64,000 nucleotides of DNA. It comes from Durusdinium trenchii. Taxonomy: Eukaryota > Sar > Dinophyceae > Suessiales > Symbiodiniaceae. The notes under the pieces were generated by a model. It had not been told where the DNA came from and made no database searches. It worked only from the letters and a program-made list of their open reading frames with translations. The stretch lies in assembly GCA_963970005.1 (NCBI GenBank), contig CAXAMN010018890.1, positions 2,067,533-2,131,532 of the forward strand, given 5' to 3'. Below, one piece after another: positions 53,838-64,000 of the stretch. The position numbers were made by a program, and so were the translations under genes. The stretch's first letter is position 1. The number at the start of each line of letters is the position of its first letter.

Positions 53838-54829
53838 GCCTTGTTGAAGAAGTCCTGATCTTTCAGGTGCTCCGGAAGCTTGCGAGAGTTTTCAAGAATG
53901 GCCAAGCTCTCAGAAGCAAGTCCAGTCAAGTCGAATCTCAGCCACCTGCCCCCCCAAATCGCTCATGACATCAGTAGCTTCCCCATCCTTGACACAGCCG
54001 CCTGAACCGAAGGAGAACAGCTCCTCATACTGTGGGACCACATAATCCTCATGGCTATGAAGGTACAAGCCATTGTCAGCTAAGCTCAGAGTCCAATGTC
54101 CAGAAGCCAAGTCCCTCCTGAGCAGAGAGGTATGATGAATATGTGTCTGGCTGGGGAAGAGACAGTGGTATTCAGAAATTTGTGTTCCCCCCTCAAGGCT
54201 TCATGAGTCACTACCTTTGATAGTCTTCAAAAGGTTGTATCATTATATCGTCCAGGTTTTGAATCATGTTCTTTTGGACATTGCTTTCTCTTAGACTCAG
54301 CCATTGTTTGCATCGATGCATGAGGGCTTCATTTCCCTTTGAGTCTAGTCAAAAAAAAGAAAACTTGCAGCATTTTGGACATTCCTGGCCTTGAAGAGAA
54401 ACGCGTTTCAAACTCATCCAAGCCCACAGCTTCGCTGCTGATGCACAACCTTTTCGCCGGTGACTCCTCGTTGTTCCCAGCCGCCTGAGAACCCCTCTTG
54501 ATTCCCTTCTTGTTGAACTCATCATTGTGGGTTTTCACAAGGGACTCCAACTCTTTGACAAATTCAGGCTTCGCTTTCCACTGCTCAATCAAAGCCTCTT
54601 TGATCACCAAAGCATCCCCCACAGCAACGCACACCTCATAGTCAGGCTGCGGTGGGGCCTGTACATTTTTCAGTTCCTGAACCGCTTTCTTGAAGTCTGG
54701 GAATCCTGGTAGTGCTAGGCCGCCCGTTCTTGCAAGGTCAAAAGCCTTCGTTGCGATCACTGAAGCGCAGAAGGCCGTTTCGGACTGGCTGTGCGCGATG
54801 GTTGCCACAGCAATCTTTTTACCTCTCAT
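53838..54829 (-). CDS. Exon-like blocks, minus strand, unassigned
   Basis: 54,829-54,360 is the longest block: VATIAHSQSETAFCASVIAT, DYEVCVAVGDALVIKEAL, a Lys/Glu-rich helix and a KRGSQAAGNNEESPAKRL stretch resembling a nuclear-localisation region. 54,115-53,950 reads LASGHWTLSLADNGLYLHSH then PQYEELFSFGSGG. 53,910-53,838 reads NSRKLPEHLKDQDFFNKACK and ends in a TGA, which may be a true stop or be spliced out. No domain is recognised. Confidence 0.55.
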
Positions 54830-54954
54830 TGAACAGAAGTGGTGACATGTTGAACCAGTTTTCTTTGGCCATCGACACTACACAACAGTTAAAAAGGACT
54901 ACGCAATTAAAAGGTCAATTTTATGTTATATAAGTGAAGGCCAGGGACCACTTG

Positions 54955-55935
54955 CAATCTGAGTCAAACCATAGACTGCTGGCCACCCATCATAGCCCAG
55001 CAGGTCCACCACAGCAGTTGCAGGCTTTGCGGCCGATGTTGGGCTGAGACCATCCACAATGTGGGAAATAAAGCTCATCCCACCAACGTGCTGTCAGGGT
55101 TGCAGAGTGTTGAACACAGAAGGACCTCCTCCAATCTCCAAGGCCTTGAAGATAGACTTTCTCAAAGGTAAGCAAACTATACTTTCTTAAAATAAGACCT
55201 TACAATAGTTCCTCGATGGTGGAGTAAATGCACAACTTTGGTTGGGTTTGGCAACCTTTGCCTGTTTGAGCTCTTGCACCTGTGTGAAGCGTGCTTCAGT
55301 CCCATACCCATCACGAGGCAACTTCAACATGTCTTGCCTTTGCAACATCGATGGCCCATGCACAGAACCAGTCTTGTAGAGCTTGCTCTTTACAATCGGG
55401 TTTCCTTTCTCCTGGGATGTAACCAGCAGGATCTCATGGTATCCAGATCTGCTCCCGTACACTGTGTCAGGATTGAAAGTCACAACTGCGCTGCGAACCT
55501 GAAAGGCAGTGAGTTGGGAGGCTGAATTGGGGGTCGAGTCCAGGGCACTGACCAGGAGATTTAGCTTTGAGTCACTTTTGAAAAGTGGCTGACTAGCCAG
55601 AGTTACTGGGGCCGTGGTTGTCGTGGGAGTTTTCTTGAAACACAGTAACCACTATATGACATACTATATGACATACATATATATAATGTTACTGTAGCTA
55701 GTGAATCAAGTAGACCATTTGCTCGAAACCCTTTGCAGATCACTTCAACAAACAGATCGAGAGGTAAAACCACAAGACTATATGCAGTAATGCTGATTTG
55801 AATACAAGTTGCCCTCAAATTTCGCGCTCGCTCCATGTACTGGCACTTGATGGTGTAGTGAACGTCACGCAGTATGACATCTCCACCACCCTTCTCATCG
55901 CCATCCTCCACTTCCTCGTCACCAGGCTCTGCACC
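54955..55935 (-). CDS. Exon-like blocks, minus strand, unassigned
   Basis: 55,935-55,800 reads an acidic GAEPGDEEVEDGDEKGGGDV then HYTIKCQYMERARNLRAT. 55,505-55,240 reads TFNPDTVYGSRSGYHEILLV, SMLQRQDMLKLPRDGYGTEA and a QVQELKQAKVAKPNQ end. 55,090-54,955 reads GGMSFISHIVDGLSPTSAAK then VVDLLGYDGWPAVYGLTQI, followed by a GTGGTC donor-like site. The polarity and block size match the neighbouring blocks. Function unknown. Confidence 0.5.
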
Positions 55936-56069
55936 TGCAAAGTGCCAATTGAATAGTTTGAAAAGATTGAAAATTTATAACTCGCTATTCATGGGTCTTG
56001 AAAGAAGTATTGAAAAGTTGTTTCCACTTCAAAAGCTATTAAACCTTTTTGCTATTATACTTTGGAAAT

Positions 56070-57315
56070 GGTACCCAACTGTCCCTCCTTCATGGTCCTC
56101 TGGTTTGACTGGATCATCCTCCATTGCATCAGGATCTTCCTTTGCTTCAAGCCTAAGTGCCATCATAAGAACAATGAACCCCTAATCCAAAATGCATCAA
56201 AGTACTGTTTCTAGGACCACGCCCGACTTGGCCAGCCACAGTCAAACTAAAGACTTACTGCATTCAGCCACAGAACTTGGCCGATCCTCTCATGTCAGCT
56301 GCCCTGTTCGGCATAACAATGACACCGACGAAGGATCTGGGATACGTCGAGGCCAGACTGGTCAGCTGTTGGAGGCAGAAGTGCTGCTTGGCAGAGCTCA
56401 CAACTCCATGAGATGGAAAGTTGCAATATGCAATGATGAGCTCTGAGCTTGTTCGTCTGAGACCACCGTTCAAGCCCTGCAAAGTTGCTTCGAGCCAGGG
56501 CATGAGCTGCGCCGTAACATTGCCAGTGTTGTCTGTGTCATCATCGCAACCTTTGCAACAACATTTGACCATTGGAACAGCAGCACCACTGTAACAAACT
56601 TGACTTTCACAACAGCATTCATTGTAACCCTAAGGCATGTCGAAGTGTCAATGAACCCAATGGTCCACACATTAAAGCAGGAGGGAGTTTGTCCCAAGTT
56701 GGTGTCAAAGTTTAGCAGCAAAACCGCAAAGAGCTATGGACACCCAACCAACACTTGTCCAAAAGAGTTCCAAAGACTTCAAAAAGTAAAATATGTTTCC
56801 AGGACAAGTTGCTGGCAGTCCCATTCTCTCGCTGCTTTGCACTCGGTGCATTGCACCAAGTTGGGGCAGAGTCCAAGAGAAATGTATTCACTTGCTTCCA
56901 GGCCAAACCATGCATTTTCTGGCAAGGGTTTGCACGTTGCGCATGGAATCAATTGAGAGTTGAACAGCTGTTTGGATAAAGCTACAAAGCATTAACCAAA
57001 AAACTGTGTACGAATTTGTGCCCACCAATCCTCCAAGGACTCCACGCACGCTGCCCTGGCACGGAACTCATCACCCTTGGTGGACTCTGTGTACTTCCTG
57101 CGGTGAATCTCATCCTGCTCTAGCCGGGTCTTGAAGAGCTCGAACGCAGTTGCGTTCGACTTCTTCAATGCAGAAGCCGCTTTACTCTGTGCTTGTTCAA
57201 TCTCATGCTCCTGCAGAGACGACTTGAGCTCCATGATGAAGGTCAACTTCTTAAAGTCAAACCCACCCATCGACCGGCAATGTGATCTCAGCTCTGTGTC
57301 AAGAGTCCTTGGCAA
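56070..57315 (-). CDS. Exon-like blocks, minus strand, unassigned
   Basis: 57,315-56,992 is a coding block of about 100 aa with a strong helical, coiled-coil-like pattern (FDFKKLTFIMELKSSLQEHE, then AASALKKSNATAFELFKTRL). 56,575-56,280 reads MPWLEATLQGLNGGLRRTSS, then SELIIAYCNFPSHG and YPRSFVGVIVMPNRA, preceded by a Cys-rich KCCCKGC run. 56,165-56,075 reads EAKEDPDAMEDDPVKPEDHE. No family can be named. Confidence 0.5.
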
Positions 57316-57317
57316 TG

Positions 57318-57442
57318 TTCATGAAGTATAGTGGCTGATTGAATGCATTTGCACTGATAAAACTTTTTTTGATTGAATGCATTTGCACTGATAAAACCCT
57401 TTTCAGTGCAAATGCATTCAATCAGCCACTATACTTCATGAA
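57318..57442. repeat. Inverted repeat with 40-nt perfect arms and an internal third copy
   Basis: The left arm starts TTCATGAAGTATAGTGGCTG at 57,318; the right arm is its exact reverse complement ending at 57,442, with 40 nt identical. A partial direct copy of the left arm's inner half (GATTGAATGCATTTGCACTG onward) lies between them at about 57,371-57,397. CTGATAAAACCC follows both the middle copy and the right arm. Confidence 0.93.
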
Positions 57443-57464
57443 CTGATAAAACCCATTTGTGTTT

Positions 57465-57571
57465 CAAGGTGCCCTTTTTGAACCCTATTGTGCCACAAAA
57501 CAACAACAGAAAGGGCACTGTTCAAGGTGCCCTTCGTGAGCCCTATAGCGCCACAAAACTACAGCAACAAG
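57465..57571 (+). repeat. 58-bp tandem duplication, diverged
   Basis: Two copies start CAAGGTGCCCTT (57,465 and 57,523) and share CCCTAT.G.GCCACAAAAC and a CAACA-rich end. They differ at several positions. Confidence 0.85.
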
Positions 57572-57779
57572 AAGACTACAAGAAACAAAAAGACCTCAGT
57601 GCCCCTCAACATTTTTTGGGCCAGCAACGTTTCCTGATCACCAACAACTTATGGCTAGCTTTGCTTCGTTGGGACAGTGTGCTGTTTATATTTCTGGTTG
57701 TTTCTTTGCTTGGATGATCTGGAATAGTGTGATTTTAGTTGTGACTTTTCTTGCCTAAGTCTTAGTTGGAGTAGGGTGG

Positions 57780-58220
57780 TTTGGTTGGCATTGGTGGAAT
57801 ACCGTGGTTTTCTTGGCTTTTGTGGAGTACCGCGGTTTGCTCAGAGCCATTTGGCCAGAGTCGAGTACCGCGGATTTTAAAAATCACTGTACTCGACCAT
57901 TGCCAACTAGACGTTACTTCCTAGAGAAACCATGTAAGATCCAGGTTGCCAATTCAATGACAGAGAATACCGCGGTTTTTAAAAATCACTGTACTCAGAA
58001 TAGTTGAAAAAATTGTGGAGAGATTTTTCCAATAGTGAAAAATATAATTTCAAATCTCTCCCCCCCCCCTGCACATAAAGAAAGTACAGCGATTTTTAAA
58101 ATCCACTGTACAATTGGGTCTTGGGATTGGGAGCTTAAAAATACATGGTTTTTTGATACTGGGACATTTCTTTAGTTGGCAACTGTTGATTACCGCGGTC
58201 TTTTGATCTTGGCACAAACA
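57780..58220. repeat. Cluster of palindromic TACCGCGG...AATCACTGTA repeats
   Basis: At least three hairpin-forming units lie at 57,860-57,897, 57,963-57,998 and about 58,080-58,116. Each has the form GAGTACCGCGG, then TTTTTAAAAA, then TCACTGTACTC, so its two halves are near-complementary. Half units (TACCGTGG, TACCGCGG) occur near 57,800, 57,830 and 58,192. No gene is evident between 57,720 and 58,250. Confidence 0.85.
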
Positions 58221-58254
58221 AAATTCCTCTTGATTCCCATCTTTTTTTTGCAAA

Positions 58255-58832
58255 TTATTTGGCAAGTTGCCCATTATCCCACATAGCCAAAAGCTTCTTC
58301 AGCTCTTCCCCTGCTCCAAAGAAGGTCTTGATGTCTGGGAGAATGTGGATCCACAAGCAACATGTCTCCAGGAGGTCTTGAAGCCCTCCACAATCTCGCT
58401 GAGCATGTTTCTCAAGGGTTCACCATGCATTTTTGTTCAAAACTTTCCCACTGCCACACAAAGGTTGATGAAATCCTCACCCTGTTTGCACCCCCAACCC
58501 AGTCCTTCTGCTTGTTGGGGCAACCAGCGGGAGCTTTACGCTTGTGTTCCTCAAAAGCCCGCTCAGCCCACAGCATTGTCTTCTCGATGGTGATGGTCTC
58601 AGGGTTCAGACTCCAGTTTTTATACTTTCAAAAGTGAACACTTCAATGACTAGTTATTTGCTTTCAAGACTTTCGAACATGACATGAAAACTATGTTTTC
58701 ATCAATTAGCTCCCCAAGCTCCTTCACACTCTTCCAGAAAGGATCTGAGATAGGGCCTCCCAGTGTGCTGCCCGGAACGTACCAATCGCCATCCAGATTC
58801 TCGTGGGTGAAGGCTGCAGGGAATCGAATCAT
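58255..58832 (-). CDS. Exon-like blocks, minus strand, unassigned
   Basis: 58,832-58,690 reads PAAFTHENLDGDWYVPGSTL, then SDPFWKSVKELGELIDENI. 58,615-58,500 reads NPETITIEKTMLWAERAFEE then HKRKAPAGCPNKQKD. 58,350-58,255 reads HILPDIKTFFGAGEELKKLL then AMWDNGQLAK and a stop. Coding bias is clear in each; the joins are not fixed. Family unknown. Confidence 0.5.
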
Positions 58833-58959
58833 ACACTGTTACAACCAGAGCGCCAAACAGAGCTGACCTGGCCAGCTATTAAAGCCAGATGTTTGTACAC
58901 TATGATGATTATTATGCAGCTGCAAGCTGCGGCGCAGTTTGTGATACAACGATCTTCCT

Positions 58960-59341
58960 GCGCAGACTAAGCTGGCAAATGCTCCCGAGGAAGGTGAGGA
59001 AGTGCGGGCCGCTTGTGATGGAGAGGAAGCCGCGGACCGCTTGGCCAAGACCTTGTTGAAAACTTGGAGCGGCTACAGCAACAGTTGTCCAGCCTTGTGG
59101 AGGCCTAGTGCAGCCAATGGGCTGATCTGTCATTGGGGCTTGCGATCTAGTCTTGGCGAGATAAAGGCATGGCAGAAGCAGGTGAAGGGGCAACAGATGC
59201 TCACAGTGTTGTGCGACAACACTGCACTTACTACTTCGCTGTGGCGCTTTGTGATCCTATTCTTGCTGCAAGTACTGGCTGGGAGTGGCCCAGTGGCTCA
59301 ACGACAGTTACAAGCTACTCGCGATTCCTTTGAATTGACAG
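58960..59341 (+). CDS. Plus-strand exon-like ORF inside minus-strand territory
   Basis: The plus frame is open from about 58,960 to 59,341 and reads LANAPEEGEEVRAACDGEEA, AADRLAKTLLKTWSGY, GLICHWGLRSSLGEIKAWQK and VAQRQLQATRDSFELT, ending at ACAG/TATGT. Codon use looks coding. The minus strand is also open for 93 codons here (58,912-59,193), so the strand is not certain. It may be a separate nested gene, part of an inserted element, or chance. Confidence 0.35.
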
Positions 59342-59408
59342 TATGTATTATCCTTAGCCCTAACTACAATTATATGATACTATTTAAACAGTTCTCATGC
59401 ATTCCCAT

Positions 59409-60529
59409 TCAACGCAGGGGAAGATGGACACTTTGTACTTCAACATGCTGGCCTGAGAGATTCCACGCCGTGTCCTCAGTGGCCTTCTTGAGCAAAGTCA
59501 AGAAGTCATTTGGGCAGCGCAGGATGTTGTACAACAACCGTCGGGTGGCTTCGTTCACACGGTAGTTCTGGCAGGGTTGAGCCCCGCCCCAAGCAAGCAT
59601 GAACTGTATAATATCTATATGAGTCTTTGAAATTGAATCGAACTGTCTTCAACAACACTGGACCTTGTTGGAGGAGCAAGACTTGTTGTATTCAGCAACT
59701 GAACTGAAGAGTAGTTCCCTAACCGACGAAGAGTTTCCAGCTGCTCGCTTCACACGAATGACCTCTTTGAACAGCAAAGCCAGCTCCAAAGGACCAGGCT
59801 TTTGTTTGTCTGAAGTGCGATGGGCAAGGCCTCAAAAACAAACAGGAACCTACCATTCATTGGCTAGTCAACCATTCATTGGATTCCATCTGTTTGGAAA
59901 GCTCCAAGTTGAGGCTCTTACTCAATGATTCATAGAGGGCATCAGAAGCTGATCGGGGAGTGAAATTTGCCCTCAAATACTTCAGAGATGCCAGCATTGT
60001 GCAGAATTCCTGGTCAGAACTGATCTCATCTTCGCCCAGGCCCTTGGATGCTGATGGACGCTTGTTACACGCACGTTCAGACTTTCAGCCAGCTCCCAAG
60101 AGAAGTCATTTTGTCCAACAGAAACTAAAAGGGTGTATTGAGAAATCTTCGAGGGTCCATGTACACAATGAGGGCCAGAATTGATTGAACAATTAGTCCC
60201 TTGCAGTGTCCATCGATATAGCGAACGTTGAAAAACCCCAAGTCATCTCCTGCAGGGATATCAAACTTGATGTCCAAGGCCTCCTGCTCAGAATGGTAGT
60301 TGCGCCAAATCACACTGGGGAGGTGAGATCTCACCTGAACCATGCTAGGGTATACACCGGCTTCACCATACTTGGCCTTTGCACTCAGGTCTAAGTGCCA
60401 GGGATGGACATAGCAATTCAGTCTTTGTGAGACTGGAACAGACTTCAGCACTGGTCCAAGGCCCTGCGGAATCTTTGAGGCCACCGCTGGGATGGAAAAG
60501 AGGTTGGCCATAGCCTGGAAGCCAAGCAA
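59409..60529 (-). CDS. Exon-like blocks, minus strand, unassigned
   Basis: Four coding-like blocks are present. 60,520-60,200: LFSIPAVASKIPQGLGPVLK, then WHLDLSAKAKYGEAGVYPSM and a DLGFFNVRYIDG end. 60,060-59,890: ASKGLGEDEISSDQEFCTML, then YLRANFTPRSASDALYES. 59,830-59,640: KQKPGPLELALLFKEVIRVK, then SVRELLFSSVAEYNKS. 59,590-59,415: CQNYRVNEATRRLLYNILRC, then DFLTLLKKATEDTAWNLS. Each is flanked by plausible AG acceptors and G-donors. No domain was recognised. Confidence 0.55.
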
Positions 60530-60589
60530 TAAGCCATGGAGGAGGGTATAATGAACATGTCACATGTCAATCACTGGATTAAAAGTCAG

Positions 60590-61350
60590 CCTTTGCGAAT
60601 TGGTGCTGCTTCCCCTCATCGCAGCCATGACAATCCCATAGGAATTGACCAATGTTCTTTTCAGCAGTGACCTGCCCAGACTTCCTCCCGTGAACTCTGA
60701 ACCAAAAGGGAAATGTAAAAGGAAGGCCTCTTCAAAGGCAGTAAGAAGCCGATGTTTCAATGAAAGCTGTTTGGAATCTGGTGATCCATCATGGGAAGAG
60801 GTACCATCCTCCTGACACAGGCCCACAATTTGTGAGTGTCAGCTCAAGGCTTCAAACAGTGGTTGGTGTTCTTTTGTCAGTTGTAAGAGAGTCTCCTGCT
60901 TGACCGCTGGGACAGCATCAACAGGCGCTGCCATTGCTGCAACAGAGATTTGAACCCCTGTCAACAATGAAAGGCAATTCAACGTGTTCACCTTGGACAT
61001 GGACCTGATCCTTTCTCCATACAAGGGAAATCACAAGTAAGTGTTTGCATCAGATGCATGACAGGTAAAGCCTTTTCAGGTGAGCTGCATCCATCAATGG
61101 TACCTTTGGAATGAGACGTTCAGCCTCCGAACAGTATGTGGTTCTGGGTGAGACAACACTGGTGCACCCCTTTGCAGGGGAGGGCTGGCACCTGCTAACA
61201 GAAATCGAACTTGTGGTGGGTTTGGGACATAGCGAGCCACCTCTCCCGCCAAAGTCAACAAATAGCGGACACCCCGGCCGTACTGTGGAAAGAACTTTGT
61301 CAAGTATTCACTTAACTCCTTCAGGTCCTTCTTGCGGTCATCCTCCAAAT
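60590..61350 (-). CDS. Exon-like blocks downstream of the DUF7869-like core
   Basis: 61,350-61,235 reads YLEDDRKKDLKELSEYLTKF then FPQYGRGVRYLLTLAGE, followed by GTGGCT, a donor-like site. About 60,935-60,840 reads AAPVDAVPAVKQETLLQLTK then EHQPLFEALS. 60,790-60,590 reads SKQLSLKHRLLTAFEEAFLL, then TLVNSYGIVMAAMRGSS. The first block probably belongs to the same transcript as the DUF7869-like exons; the others may or may not. Confidence 0.5.
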
Positions 61351-61462
61351 AGTGGGCAGTGCCTTGGCTTCAAACTCTGGGCAAAAGATTTGGGGCATTC
61401 AAGTCAGCTATGGGAATGAGTATGAAAAAAAGTTGTTCTGTCTCAAGCAAATCTAAGTTTCA

Positions 61463-64000
61463 TGGGACATCGCCCTCAGCCAGCTTTCGAATGTATGGTT
61501 CCACTGCACTAGATACAGATGCCCCCGGCAAGACCAACAAAGGCGGCTGGCTTAGGTCTGGATCGCTAACAAAGGCTTTCACCAAACAATACGTGTCAGT
61601 TGAGCAGGGTTCAAACCTCCTGGGCATTCTGGACTGCGCTTGGTCAAGAAGGACTGTTGGCAATCCTGGTCGTGTTGGCAATCGCTCAGGACACACAGGT
61701 AAGTCAAGGTAAATATATGAATTCCAAAAGTGTTTTCCTGTGTGTTCCGACATGTTCCAACAAACTTTGCTTGGCACAACCTAGAGACTACTCCTCTGCA
61801 CAAAAGTGAATGAATGTGGGACAACAGTCTCATCATATTTGCTGCGCTTGCGGTAGGCGCCAGAAAGGCTTGCGATACTTGGAAGGAAGTCCTTCCAGTT
61901 CCTTGCGGCCTTGATGTACTCCACATGAAATTCAAATCCCTTCTCCTCAAATAGTGGAGCCACGCGTTGTCGAAGAAGCCTGGGTTATTACATGTTATTG
62001 CTGAGTCCCATCTTTGTTTCACCCAATAGTTGCCATCTAAGGATTTGGCTGTACTATATCGTCTGGTGTTTGCCTTGGCCACTTGGTGGAAAAGTCTGGT
62101 GGCAATGTTCCAATTCGGCTTATTCAAAAGGAACGGTATAATATTAGTTATGTTACGCCCAAGGTGCATATTGTCATCTCCAGTGCGTATGTACTTTGTC
62201 AATAATCCAAAAAAGGCATCTTGGCTGCTGGGAAATTCAAATGAATCAGGTGACAGCAGTCGCACACAGTCTATACTATTAAATGTACAGTTACATTGTT
62301 TTTTTGTGCCATGTTGCCAACATCCTCGTGTGTATGGCCAACACACAAGTGCTCATGGGATACCTGGTTGAAGTATCCCAAAGCAGTGAGTGAAGAGCAG
62401 AATGATCCAAATATACCGTTTTTCACTTCCTGAGCAAGATAATGTACACATTGATGTGGCAGGCAAGAGGAAATGCTTGATGTTACTGCGTTTTTGCACT
62501 GCAAAGTCTAAAGTTGCAAAGTCCCAGGATCTTTTGGGGTGTTGTCTGCAAATATTTTCAAGATATTGGGCCAGCACAAACCTCTCTGCTGCGCGTGAAC
62601 ATAGGCCAAATCTAGTGCTCTGTTGAGAACCTCCAGCACCCAAGAAGTACCTGTTGCTGTGCCTTCATCGCCCACTGCAACAAAAATGATCCTGCCGTGA
62701 ATCAAAGCCGCTGTCAGTTCAGACGTTGGCCGGTGCAGGTTGGCAATGTCCTTTGGCGCGCGTCCTTCATTGTACCGTGGCAATGCGAATTTGCTCTTGT
62801 CCATTGAGTCAGTTATGACTGTGAGTATGTCTAGTTCTCGTTTTGCTCTGGTGCGGAGTTCCCAGTACACTTTTCGATCTTGAAACTGTCCACATAGGTG
62901 ACGCATCAGGAGGTCTGAAAAGTGTGCGTGCGTGGCAATATCACTGCTATGCCGAAGGCGTGATTTCAATTTTGAGCAAACATTGCACGCTGAGTGTTGC
63001 GAGAGAGGCCGGAAGCGCAACACCTTTCGCCAACCAGAGCTCCTCAAAATACGATAGAAGGTTGTTGGAGAAGCGGTGTGTAGATTGTGTGCTACCTGAA
63101 AGCTTGCATATAGATGATATAGCTCACTGTACTTGCCTGGAGGCAAGAATCTTCTTATGAGATTCTCAGGTCCCAAGTTCAGAACTGACTTGGCCATGTC
63201 ACTTTCCAGGGCAGAGTCCATGAGTAATTGTAGCAACTTTTCCCGCTGTGGCTCTGTGGCCAGATGTTCGTTGGGATCATGGATTTTGAGCCTTTGTTGC
63301 TGACTCTCTCTCACACACACACTTGTGTCCTTTGAAAGGAATAGGTTGGGTTCTCTCAATTCTGTCAAGAAACTCATGGGGAAGAGTTTCCCCCACACTC
63401 CAATACATTTTCTCAAAGAAAGAAGATACTGACGCTGCTGCTGGTGCCGATCTTGATGTGGCATTGCCTCAAAGTAGGCCCATGGAATTGTCATAAGATT
63501 TGGTGGTGGGGATGCCACACCAACATTCACTGCAAGGTGCTATATTTTCTTTGATCCTCACCCTGAAAATTGTGGCGGGCGCGAACCAGTCTCCACGACC
63601 CAATGCCCAGCAGCTTGCAGAACGCATCTCTGCAAACTTTGACACCTAGACAGGGTATCTTAGGGTCAGAGTGGGTGAAAGTAGATAGAGGGTCTTGATA
63701 CATGTTGGTACTCTGACCCTGCCTTGGAAGTACCAGGTGTTCAATGCCTTCTGAGCCCCATCAGAATTGGAGCCATCCGAATCCGATCGTGAGCGACCTC
63801 CCCTGGCGCTATGCACATTCTGCATGCCCCACAGAATGCAATCCTGTGCAGCCTTGCTAAGATTCCAGAATGTAGTGCAGATCTCTAAGACCAAACCAAA
63901 AGAGACAGCTTTGTGGCACTGGTTCTTGCAACTACAGCATCCACTCTTCAACACAGTCTTGATTCTGTTTGGACACTTGCCATTGGTGGCAGCACAAGAA
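61463..64000 (-). CDS. DUF7869-like protein, multi-exon, 5' end beyond window
   Basis: Spliced by eye with one continuous frame. Exon A 64,000-63,723 is Cys-rich near its start, then LSKAAQDCILWGMQ. Exon B 63,645-63,562 reads VKVCRDAFCKLLGIGSWRLV. Exon C is 63,529-62,532, exon D 62,498-62,318, and exon E runs from 62,219 to about 62,030. Introns are GC-AG 77 nt, GT-AG 32 nt, GA-AG 33 nt and GC-AG 98 nt. Exon C carries TDSMDKSKFALPR and ends ADNTPK. The D/E junction rebuilds VGHTHEDV+DAFFGLLTKYI. These three landmarks are typical of the DUF7869 family, whose spaced acidic residues suggest an RNase H-like, DDE-type fold. Later blocks, about 61,970-61,785 (FEFHVEYIKAARNWKDFLPS) and 61,690-61,463 (TDTYCLVKAFVSDPDLSQPP), match the C-terminal part of such proteins. 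Its role is unknown; a transposase-derived function is possible. Confidence 0.75.

Overview
The window reads as nuclear DNA of a dinoflagellate, most likely a symbiodiniacean alga. Four independent signs support this. (1) A degenerate copy of the dinoflagellate spliced leader sits at the 5' end of a retrotransposon. (2) A minus-strand gene uses GT, GC and GA splice donors with AG acceptors. (3) A LINE carries the VGEASHPGP motif, which I recall from many dinoflagellate retroelement proteins. (4) That LINE also encodes a DNA cytosine methyltransferase, an arrangement reported for dinoflagellate retrotransposons. No rRNA, tRNA, CRISPR array or bacterial operon was seen.

Layout. 1-4,751: one long intronless plus-strand ORF (1,579 aa, possibly longer upstream) with a KptA/Tpt1-like ADP-ribosyltransferase lobe at the N-terminus and an EEP-type nuclease-like domain at the C-terminus. 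4,752-34,324: about 30 kb with no convincing large gene. It holds microsatellites, a 350-bp pyrimidine tract, short dispersed repeats, GC-rich exon-like islets, one plausible small ORF (10,900-11,283) and one weak exon-like segment near 16.9 kb. 34,338-47,617: an apparently complete 13.3-kb non-LTR retrotransposon, flanked by a 13-nt direct repeat that fits a target-site duplication. 47,631-49,152: no gene seen. 49,153-64,000: intron-rich coding territory on the minus strand. It starts, in the 5' sense, with a DUF7869-like protein running off the right edge, continues through many short exon-like blocks that I cannot assign to a family, and ends with a Lys/Ala/Ser/Pro-repeat basic tail.

The retrotransposon is the main object of interest. 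ORF1 (2,442 aa) combines two tandem C48/Ulp1-like cysteine-peptidase-type segments, a full C5 DNA methyltransferase domain, a possible beta-grasp segment ending in GGG, a possible RNA-binding region and a C-terminal coiled coil. ORF2 (1,880 aa) has an AP-endonuclease-like domain, a reverse transcriptase with YADN in place of YADD, a zinc-finger-like motif, RNase H and about 300 extra C-terminal residues. Together they suggest an element that could copy itself, methylate its own new DNA, and perhaps process its own polyprotein. The last point is inference only.

The minus-strand DUF7869-like gene can be spliced by eye through five exons with a continuous frame. Two of its introns are only 32 and 33 nt. 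The later exons are listed as blocks because their joins cannot be fixed from sequence alone.
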